From positions 992,001 to 1,056,000 of the forward strand of contig NZ_CP192599.1 of assembly GCF_050632385.1 (NCBI RefSeq): a DNA stretch of 64,000 bases. Reading direction: 5' to 3'. The position numbers were made by a program, and so were the translations under genes. This stretch comes from Humitalea sp050632385 (GTDB lineage Bacteria; Pseudomonadota; Alphaproteobacteria; Acetobacterales; Acetobacteraceae). Below the pieces are notes generated by a model. It did not search any database. It saw only the letters and a program-made list of their open reading frames with translations, and was not told where the DNA came from. Of this stretch, positions 50,342 through 56,979 are shown piece by piece. Each line of letters begins with the position of its first letter. Position 1 is the first letter of the stretch.

Positions 50342-51162
50342 CCCCCGCCCTCCTGCAACGCGCCTGCGGCTGCGGCAAGAAAGACGACCGCAAGCTGCAA
50401 CGCAGCACCCGGTCGGGGGCGACCGCGTCAGGCTTCGCGCCGCCGATCGTGCATGCCGTGCTGCGCGCGCCCGGCACCGCGCTGGACGACCGGTCGCGCC
50501 CGCTGGCCGAACGCATCCTCGGCCCGGCGTTTTCCCAGGTGCGCATCCACAGCGATTCACGCGCCGCCGAATCCGCCACGGCGGTCGATGCGCTGGCCTA
50601 TACCGTTGGCGCGCATATCGTCTTTGGCCCGGGCCGCTTCGCCCCCGGCACGGCGGAGGGCGATCATCTCCTCGCGCATGAACTCGTCCATGTCGCGCAG
50701 CAGGGCGCGGCCCCTGTCCCCGCCAATCTGGTCATCGGTGCCCCTGACTCGCCCTTCGAAGCCCAGGCCGAACGGTTCGCCACGCAGGCACCGACAATGG
50801 CGCCCGTGACCCTGATGCGGGCCTTGCGCACCTGTGAATCGCGCCCCTGGAACAAGTGCAAGGGCTTCCCCTGCAAAGAGAACGACAAGAACGGCATATG
50901 CAACATCTTCGCGGGGAAGGAAGGCGGGAAGGTCTGCAAATGCAGCGTCTTCGACCCCAAGGCCGCCGAAGAGCGGGTCCGTGAAATCCTGCCGGCCTGG
51001 ATCATCGCGGTGATCAGCGTCGCGGCCCTCGCGCTCATCATCGCCTGCTTCGCCTCCGGCGTCTGCGAAGCCGCTGCACTCGTCGTGGCCTGTGGTGCCG
51101 CGACCGCGCTGGTCATCATCGTCATCCTGCGCGAAGCGGGCGTCGAGGTGATCGAGGCATGA
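50338..51162 (+). CDS. DUF4157 protein, candidate eCIS cargo 2 (paralogue)
   Basis: A 274-residue tandem paralogue of the preceding gene. The N-terminal DUF4157 portion is nearly identical (LLQRACGCGKKDDRKL, YTVGAHIVFGPGRFAPGT, HELVHVAQQ with HExxH at 114-118). The middle has diverged strongly but keeps six cysteines (166, 174, 179, 188, 200, 202) in the order C-x7-C-x4-C-x8-C-x11-C-x-C. The C-terminal double hydrophobic segment (ILPAWIIAVISVAALALIIA, then CFASGVCEAAALVVACG) is well conserved. The cysteine region is richer in Lys and Asn and lower in GC than the rest, consistent with fast change between targets. Start at ATG 50338, overlapping the preceding TGA. Confidence 0.88.
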   Translation: MTPALLQRACGCGKKDDRKLQRSTRSGATASGFAPPIVHAVLRAPGTALDDRSRPLAERILGPAFSQVRIHSDSRAAESATAVDALAYTVGAHIVFGPGRFAPGTAEGDHLLAHELVHVAQQGAAPVPANLVIGAPDSPFEAQAERFATQAPTMAPVTLMRALRTCESRPWNKCKGFPCKENDKNGICNIFAGKEGGKVCKCSVFDPKAAEERVREILPAWIIAVISVAALALIIACFASGVCEAAALVVACGAATALVIIVILREAGVEVIEA

Positions 51163-51818
51163 CCGGCCTCACCGCCTCGCCCCGCGTCATCAAGGGCGGG
51201 CTGGTCCTGCTCGACCCCGCGACGGCGGCGGTGCGGCGGGTGATCGCGCTGCAATACAACCCCGACAACCTGACCCGGACCCTGACCGCGCAGACACCCG
51301 AAGCGCAGGGCCAGTCACGCGCCGAGGCACTGCGCCTGCGCGGCCCGGCCGTCGAAACCCTGCGCGTCGAAGTGGAACTGGACGCCACGGACCGCCTGCA
51401 CGACCCCGACCGCAACGCCGCGGCCGTCGCGCATGGGCTCTTCCCCGATCTCGCGGCGATGGAAATCCTGGCCTATCCCGAAAGCAGCCACTTGCAGTCC
51501 AATGCCGCGCAGGCCGCGCAGGGCAATCTGGAAATCGCGCCGATGGAGGCGCCACTCTGCCTCTTCATCTGGTCGCGCAATCGCGTCGTGCCGGTGCGGC
51601 TGACCGAATTCAGCGTCACCGAGGAAGCCTTCGATTCCTCACTGAACCCCATTCGCGCCAAGGTGACCCTGGCGATGCGTGTGCTGACGGTCGACGACCT
51701 CGGCTTCGCCCATCGCGGCTCCGGCCTGTTCATGGGCTATCTGCAGAACAAGGAACGCCTCGCGGGGCTCGCATCGCAGCCCGGCCTCGCCGCCCTCGGC
51801 CTGAGTGGCTTGCCATGA
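51159..51818 (+). CDS. eCIS tube-baseplate adaptor with CIS-tube domain (Afp7 N-terminal part)
   Basis: A 219-residue protein of the CIS_tube type. It has the characteristic IALQYNPDNLTRTLTAQTPE (family FqyNPe.l..s....), then LRVEVELDATDRLHDPDRN, and FIWSRNRVVPVRLTEFSVTEEAFDSSLNPIRAKVTLAMRVL (key residues VPVRL, EEAFD, LNPIRA), as in Afp7/Pvc7 and phage gp53-like LysM proteins. It probably forms the ring that links tube to hub. In Afp7 this domain is fused to a LysM; here the LysM is a separate gene that starts within its last codons (51815). Confidence 0.85.
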   Translation: MTGLTASPRVIKGGLVLLDPATAAVRRVIALQYNPDNLTRTLTAQTPEAQGQSRAEALRLRGPAVETLRVEVELDATDRLHDPDRNAAAVAHGLFPDLAAMEILAYPESSHLQSNAAQAAQGNLEIAPMEAPLCLFIWSRNRVVPVRLTEFSVTEEAFDSSLNPIRAKVTLAMRVLTVDDLGFAHRGSGLFMGYLQNKERLAGLASQPGLAALGLSGLP

Positions 51819-52177
51819 GCGGCTTCACCGATCCGGTCCAGGCGCTGTTCCAGGCGGGGGCGCTGACGCATTCGCCCTTCCCGCCGAACAGCCGCTACCA
51901 CGGGCTGCCGCTGCGCCAGTTCGTGCGGCCCGATGGCACCACCGTGGCCCACCTGCCGCGCCGGGTGATCCCACCCACCGCCGCCTTCACCGCCATCGGC
52001 GAACATCTGGTCGTGCAGGGCGACCGGCTGGACCGCATCGCCGCCGCCACCATCGGCGATGCCGAACAATTCTGGCGCCTCTGCGACGCCAATGGCGCGC
52101 TGGCGCCGGAGGAACTGACCGCGACCCCCGGGCGCCGCCTGCGCATCACCCTCGCCGCCGGCATGGGGGGCGGCTGA
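51815..52177 (+). CDS. eCIS LysM-like baseplate protein (Afp7 C-terminal part)
   Basis: A 120-residue protein. The last 70 residues resemble a LysM: GEHLVVQGDRLDRIAAATIGDAEQFWRLCDANGALAPEELTATPGRRLRI (key residues GDRLDRIA, WRLCDANG). It also has an N-terminal Afp7-like or gp53-like segment SRYHGLPLRQFVRPDGTTVAHLPRRVIPP. LysM proteins in contractile tails help anchor the hub to the wedge ring. It overlaps the CIS-tube gene by four bases and precedes the hub gene by two bases, so the two parts of Afp7 are split into two coupled genes. Confidence 0.83.
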   Translation: MSGFTDPVQALFQAGALTHSPFPPNSRYHGLPLRQFVRPDGTTVAHLPRRVIPPTAAFTAIGEHLVVQGDRLDRIAAATIGDAEQFWRLCDANGALAPEELTATPGRRLRITLAAGMGGG

Positions 52178-52179
52178 CC

Positions 52180-53304
52180 ATGCTCCTCGGCGGCATCCAG
52201 CTTGGCCTGCGCATCGGCCCCGGCATCGCCATTCCGGCGCCGAAGGAGGTGATCGACGCGCTGGTCTCCGTCCAGGTGACCGAAGCCTCGGGCGAGGAGG
52301 AAAGCGGCTTCGACCTCACCTTCGAAATCGACCGCCGTTCGCCGCTGACGACGCTGTTCCTGATCGCCGGCGGCGGCTCGATCCCGCTGCTGCGCGTGGT
52401 GCTGTCGGCGACGGTCGGCGGCACCACGGTCGTGCTGATGGATGGCGTCGTCACCCAGCACCAGATCGAACCGGGATCGCCCGCCACGCTGAAAATCCAG
52501 GGCAAGGATTTGAGCCAGGTGATGGGCTACCTCGATTTCTCGGGGCTGCCTTATCCCGCCATGCCGCCCGCCGCGCGGGTGCTGCTGATCCTTGCAAAGT
52601 ACGCCTGGCTCGGGATGGTGCCGATGGTGATCCCGGGGCTGGTCGAGGACCTGCCCCTGCCGATCGAACAGATCCCGCGCCAGCAGGGCAAGGACCTGGA
52701 CTACGTGAAGCGCCTGGCGCGCCAGGCGGGCTACATCTTCCACGTCGATCCCGGGCCGCAGCCGGGCATGGCCGTCGCCTATTGGGGGCCGGAATTGCGC
52801 GTGGGTCCGGTGCAGCCGGCGCTGTCGATCGACATGGATGCCCATACCAATGTCGAGCAACTGAGCTTCCGGATGGATCGCGAGGCCAAGGAAATGCCGA
52901 TCGTGATGATCCACGAAAAGACCTCCAAGGCGCCGATCCCCATCCCCATCCCCGACATCACGCCACTGAACCCGCCCCTTGGCCTGCTGCCGCCGCTGCC
53001 GCCAAAGATCACGCGGCTGGAGGACACGGCGCGGCTGTCGCCAGGCCAGGCGCTGATGTCCGGCATCGCCTATGCGGCGCAGCACAATGACAGTGTTTTC
53101 GCGACGGGGCGGCTGAACGTGTTGCGCTATGGCCGCGTGCTGCGGGCGCGCAAGCTGGTCGGCTTGCGCGGCGCGGGGCTGGCCTTCGACGGGCTGTGGT
53201 TCGTCAAGCGCGTTACGCATGAAATCAAGCGCGGCAGCTACGCGCAGGGTTTCGAACTCGCCCGCAACGGCATCATGCCGACCGTTCCGGTGGTGCCGGC
53301 ATGA
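52180..53304 (+). CDS. eCIS hub protein (phage late-control D/gp27-like)
   Basis: A 374-residue central hub of the gpD/gp27 type. Recognised by FDLTFEIDRRSPLTTLFLIAGG, TVVLMDGVVTQHQIEPGSPAT, LKIQGKDLSQVMGYLDF, QGKDLDYVKRLARQAGYIFHVDPG and the C-terminal FDGLWFVKRVTHEIKRGSYAQGFELARNG (key residues VTHEI and YAQGFELAR). The hub trimer holds the spike and sets the symmetry change from tube to spike. In Afp8/Pvc8 the hub and spike are a single VgrG-like protein; here the spike domain is the next gene. It starts at ATG 52180 and overlaps the spike gene by ATGA. Confidence 0.9.
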   Translation: MLLGGIQLGLRIGPGIAIPAPKEVIDALVSVQVTEASGEEESGFDLTFEIDRRSPLTTLFLIAGGGSIPLLRVVLSATVGGTTVVLMDGVVTQHQIEPGSPATLKIQGKDLSQVMGYLDFSGLPYPAMPPAARVLLILAKYAWLGMVPMVIPGLVEDLPLPIEQIPRQQGKDLDYVKRLARQAGYIFHVDPGPQPGMAVAYWGPELRVGPVQPALSIDMDAHTNVEQLSFRMDREAKEMPIVMIHEKTSKAPIPIPIPDITPLNPPLGLLPPLPPKITRLEDTARLSPGQALMSGIAYAAQHNDSVFATGRLNVLRYGRVLRARKLVGLRGAGLAFDGLWFVKRVTHEIKRGSYAQGFELARNGIMPTVPVVPA

Positions 53305-53807
53305 GCACCTATCTCGGCAAATATCGCGGCACCTGCCTCAACAATGTCGATCCGATGATGATCGGGCGCATCCAGGTGATCGTGCCGGATGTGTCCTCGG
53401 TGCTGCCGTCGTCCTGGGCGATGCCCTGCCTGCCGGCGGTGGGTATCCAGAGCGGTGTCGTCACCGTCCCCCCCATCGGCGCTGGCGTCTGGGTCGAGTT
53501 CGAACGGGGCGATCCCGACTACCCGATCTGGGTCGGCGGCTTTTGGGGGTCTGCCGCCGAAGTCCCCGTGCTGGCGCAGACCGTGCCGCCTGGCGTGCCT
53601 GGGCTGACCTTCCAGACGCCGTTGCAGAACGGCATTACCATCAACGACGTGCCAGGGCCGACCGGCGGCATCATGATCAAGACGGCGCTCGGGGCGATGC
53701 TGGTCGTCAACGACACGGGCATCACGATCATGAACGGCAAGGGCGCCAGCATCACGCTGATCGGCCCCACCGTGACCATCAACAACGGCGCCTTGACCGT
53801 GATCTGA
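53301..53807 (+). CDS. eCIS spike protein (gp5/gpV OB-fold type)
   Basis: A 168-residue spike. The N-terminal OB-fold has KYRGTCLNNVDPMMIGRIQV, VLPSSWAMPCLP and VPPIGAGVWVEFERGDPDYPIWVGGFWG, the canonical gp5/gpV pattern. The C-terminal part (TPLQNGITINDVPGPTGGIM; then ITIMNGKGASITLIGPTVTINNGALTVI) is a short beta-helix that forms the trimeric needle. It complements the separate hub gene. It is followed after 13 bases by the PAAR-like tip protein. Confidence 0.93.
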   Translation: MSTYLGKYRGTCLNNVDPMMIGRIQVIVPDVSSVLPSSWAMPCLPAVGIQSGVVTVPPIGAGVWVEFERGDPDYPIWVGGFWGSAAEVPVLAQTVPPGVPGLTFQTPLQNGITINDVPGPTGGIMIKTALGAMLVVNDTGITIMNGKGASITLIGPTVTINNGALTVI

Positions 53808-53820
53808 GGGAGACGACGCG

Positions 53821-54144
53821 ATGCCCGGTTTCCTGCTGCATATGGGCGCGACCGTGATCTGCTCGCACGCGGGCCAGGCGCAGCCGACCGCGCCGCAGCC
53901 GCGCGTCACCGTCAGCGGCCAGCCGGTCGTCACCATCGCCGCGCCCTGGACCGTCGCCGGTTGCACCATGCCGCCGCCCGCCGCCGGCACCGGCCCCTGC
54001 GTCACCGCGCAATTCGTCACCGCCGCCACGCGCGTGCAGGTGATGGGCCAACCGGTGTTGCTGATGGACAGCCAATCCGTCTGCGTCCCGACCGGCACGC
54101 CGCTGATCCCGGTCATGGCGCAAACCCGCGTCACGGGCATGTAG
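53821..54144 (+). CDS. PAAR-like spike tip protein
   Basis: A 107-residue protein that resembles PAAR-like tips: a beta-rich, Pro/Gly-rich sequence (MPGFLLHMGATVICSHAGQA; then PRVTVSGQPVVTIA) with repeated V-x-G-Q-P-V segments and four cysteines, Cys15, Cys49, Cys60 and Cys83. The order GATVxCxHxGxA...P...V...GxPV...A...VxGC is the PAAR-like DUF4280 type. Such proteins sharpen the spike and can carry effectors. It is a free-standing protein here with no attached toxin domain. Confidence 0.8.
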   Translation: MPGFLLHMGATVICSHAGQAQPTAPQPRVTVSGQPVVTIAAPWTVAGCTMPPPAAGTGPCVTAQFVTAATRVQVMGQPVLLMDSQSVCVPTGTPLIPVMAQTRVTGM

Positions 54145-54148
54145 GCCC

Positions 54149-54508
54149 ATGCACGTCGCCTTCCCCTTCCGCTTCGACGCCCGCGCCCGCACGGCGGAGG
54201 CCGATCGCGCCTCCTACTTGCGCGGGCTGATCGCGCAGGTGCTCTTCACCCAGCCGGGTGAGCGGGTGAACCGCCCCGATTTCGGCAGCGGCATCCTGCA
54301 ACTCGTCTTTTCACCGAATGCGCCGGAGATCGCCGCGACCGCACAATTCCTGGTGCAGGGCGCGCTGCAGCAATGGCTCGGCGACCTCATCCTCGTCGAA
54401 GCCGTGGAGATCGAGGCCGAGGATTCCACCCTGCGCGTGCGCATCGCCTACCTCGACCGCAGCGAGCAGACCCGTGCCACCGCCGATTTCTCCCGGGGGC
54501 TGCCGTGA
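54149..54508 (+). CDS. eCIS wedge protein, gp25/GPW family (Afp9-like)
   Basis: A 119-residue gp25-like wedge protein. It has FPFRFDARARTAEADRASY, LRGLIAQVLFTQPGERVNRPDFGSGILQLVF (key residues QVLFTQPGERVNRPDFG) and VDLDR-type C-terminal strands (LRVRIAYLDRSEQTRATADF). This is the conserved baseplate protein that nucleates sheath polymerisation. It overlaps the next gene by GTGA at 54505-54508, a clear translational coupling. Confidence 0.92.
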   Translation: MHVAFPFRFDARARTAEADRASYLRGLIAQVLFTQPGERVNRPDFGSGILQLVFSPNAPEIAATAQFLVQGALQQWLGDLILVEAVEIEAEDSTLRVRIAYLDRSEQTRATADFSRGLP

Positions 54509-56979
54509 TCTACACCTGCGACGATCCGCGCCGGCGGGAATTGGTGGCGGCCACCACCTGGAACGGCATCGACCACCTGGAGGTGCTGGACAACGCCGCC
54601 CCGCCCGGCACGCCGCGCCAGCGCACCTTGCTGCTGCACCTGCTGCGCCCGGCGGCCGGGCTCGCCGCCGACCAGGTGGTGATCGAGGGCGGCGTGCGCA
54701 TCGCGCCCGTGCGGGTGCTCTGGGCGCGGTCCGCGGATGCCATCGACGCGGCGCTGGTGCCGGAGGAAATGCCCGGCTTCTTCACCGCCCTGCCGGATGC
54801 CGCGAACATCCTGGTGGTGCGCACCGATCTCGCAGGCGATTTCTCAACCTATACGCTGCGGCTGCGTCGCGGGCCGCTGGACGACCGGCCGCCCGACAAC
54901 ATCGACCCGCCGCTATCGCGCGTCGGATTTTCCTTCCGCGTCGAATGCCCGTCGGAGTTCGATTGCATCGCGCCCGATGCACCACCGCCAGCGCTGCCCG
55001 ATCCGCCCGACATCGATTACCTGGCGCGCGACTACGCCAGTTTCCGCCGCGTCATGCTGGACCGGCTGTCGCTGATCGCCCCCGCCTGGGCCGACCGCAA
55101 CCCGGCCGATGTCGGGGTCACCTTGGTCGAACTCCTGGCCTATGTCGCCGACCAACTCGCCTACCGGCAGGATGCGGTGGCGACGGAAGCGCATCTCGCG
55201 ACGGCCCGCCGCCGCGTTTCCGTCCGACGCCACGCGCGGCTGGTGGATTACCGGCTGGGCGAGGGCTGCAACGCCCGCGCCCATGTGCAGATCCGCGTCG
55301 ATCCGCTGGCCGATGACAGCGTGGTGCCGATCCTGCTGGACCAGGGCGCGATGCTGCTGACCGAACGGCCAAACCTGAGCGGCCGCATTCCTTCGGCGGT
55401 GACCGATGCGGCCCTGGCCCTGGGCGGCGAGGTTTTTGGCACGCTGCACCCCCAGCGCCTGTTCCCCACGCATGATCGCATGCTGTTCCACACCTGGGGC
55501 GATGCCGCCTGCGGCCTGCCGGCGGGTGCGGTGCGCGCGACCCTGGCCGGGCATTTCCCCGGGCTGGCCGCCGGCGATGTGCTGGTCTTCGAGGAAGTCC
55601 TCGGCCCCCGCACCGGCCGGCCGGAGGACGCCGACCCCGCGCATCGCTGGCCCGTCCGCCTGACCCAGGTCCTGGCCCGCGAGGCCGATAACTCGCCCCT
55701 GCGCGACGCCATCCTGAACGCCGAGATCACCGAGATCGAATGGGCCGCCGACGACGCGCTGCCCTTCGCCTTCTGCCTGTCCACCCGCACGGAACGGGAT
55801 GTGCCGATCGGCGATGTCAGCCTGGCGCGCGGCAATATCGTGCTGGCCGACCACGGCCTGGCCGTGCCGGCCGAGGATCTGCCACCGGTCCCCATGCCCC
55901 GCCTGGCCCGCCCCGATGGCAGCCTGGTCCCGCCGCGCTACCTGCCGCTGCTGCGCCAGGCCGGGCTGACCTTTGCCGTGCCCTACACCCATCCCGCGCC
56001 TTCGGCCCGCGCCGCCCTGGCCGCGCGGCCAGGGGACGCCCGGCCACGAATCACCCTGGCCGCCGAGGAAGCCGGCATCCCTAACCTCTGGACCGCCGCC
56101 GCCGACCTGCTGGGCAGCCCCGCCAGCGCCCGCGAATTCGTGCCGGAGGCCGAGGAGGACGGCAGCCTGCGCCTGCGTTTCGGCGACGACCGCCAGGGCA
56201 TGCGGCCGCAGGCCGGCACGCGCTTCGTCGCGACCTACCGCGTGGGCAATGGCAGTGCCGGCAACCTTGGCGCCGATGCGCTGACCCATGTGGTCAGCGA
56301 CGACGCCCGCATCCTGGGCGCCCGCAACCCGCTGGCCGCGACCGGCGGCACCGATCCCGAGCCGATGGAAACCGCACGCCGCCGCGTGCCACACGCCTGG
56401 CGCAGCCTGGCCCGCGCGGTGACCGAGGCCGATTACGCCACCCTGGCCGCCCGCCAACCGCGCGTGCAGCGCGCCGCCGCGACCTTCCGCTGGACCGGCA
56501 GTTGGCGCACCGCCTTCGTCACCGTTGATGCGCTCGGCGGCGCCGCGGACCCCGCCATGGTCGCCGACCTGCGGGCAGGGCTGGAACCCTGCCGCCTAGC
56601 CGGGACGGACCTGGCCATCGACGCGCCGCGCTTCGTGCCGCTGGAACTGGACCTGATGGTCTGCGTCGACCCTGGATACTTCCGCGCCCAGGTCCGCCAG
56701 GGGCTGCTCGCAGCACTCGGGCCGCGCCAGTTGTTCGACCCCGACCGGCTGAGTTTTGCCGAACCCGTCCGCATCAGCGCCATCCTGGCCGCGGCCCAGG
56801 CGGTGGCGGGGGTCATGTCGGTCGAGGTGACGCGGCTGCAGCGCCTCGGCCGCCCCGACCGGCGGGTGCTGGAAACCGGGCAGTTGGACTTGGGGCGGCT
56901 TGAGATCGCGCGGCTCGACAACGACCGCGACCGACCGGAAAACGGCGTGCTGCGCCTGACCCTGGGGGGCGGCAAATGA
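54505..56979 (+). CDS. eCIS baseplate wedge protein, gpJ/gp6-like (1)
   Basis: An 824-residue baseplate protein starting with GTG 54505 (overlapping gp25). The N-terminal domain IYTCDDPRRRELVAATTWNG is followed by IDYLARDYASFRRVMLDRLS (about residue 170), which is typical of putative baseplate assembly proteins, then PADVGVTLVELLAYVADQLAYRQDAVATEAHLATARRRVSVRRHARL (key residues VELLAYVAD, YRQD, ARRRVS, RRHARL). The C-terminal LRLRFGDDRQGMRPQAGTRFVATYRVGNG and TEADYATLAARQPRVQRA belong to the gpJ-like core. Together with the next gene it builds the wedges. Confidence 0.9.
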   Translation: MIYTCDDPRRRELVAATTWNGIDHLEVLDNAAPPGTPRQRTLLLHLLRPAAGLAADQVVIEGGVRIAPVRVLWARSADAIDAALVPEEMPGFFTALPDAANILVVRTDLAGDFSTYTLRLRRGPLDDRPPDNIDPPLSRVGFSFRVECPSEFDCIAPDAPPPALPDPPDIDYLARDYASFRRVMLDRLSLIAPAWADRNPADVGVTLVELLAYVADQLAYRQDAVATEAHLATARRRVSVRRHARLVDYRLGEGCNARAHVQIRVDPLADDSVVPILLDQGAMLLTERPNLSGRIPSAVTDAALALGGEVFGTLHPQRLFPTHDRMLFHTWGDAACGLPAGAVRATLAGHFPGLAAGDVLVFEEVLGPRTGRPEDADPAHRWPVRLTQVLAREADNSPLRDAILNAEITEIEWAADDALPFAFCLSTRTERDVPIGDVSLARGNIVLADHGLAVPAEDLPPVPMPRLARPDGSLVPPRYLPLLRQAGLTFAVPYTHPAPSARAALAARPGDARPRITLAAEEAGIPNLWTAAADLLGSPASAREFVPEAEEDGSLRLRFGDDRQGMRPQAGTRFVATYRVGNGSAGNLGADALTHVVSDDARILGARNPLAATGGTDPEPMETARRRVPHAWRSLARAVTEADYATLAARQPRVQRAAATFRWTGSWRTAFVTVDALGGAADPAMVADLRAGLEPCRLAGTDLAIDAPRFVPLELDLMVCVDPGYFRAQVRQGLLAALGPRQLFDPDRLSFAEPVRISAILAAAQAVAGVMSVEVTRLQRLGRPDRRVLETGQLDLGRLEIARLDNDRDRPENGVLRLTLGGGK

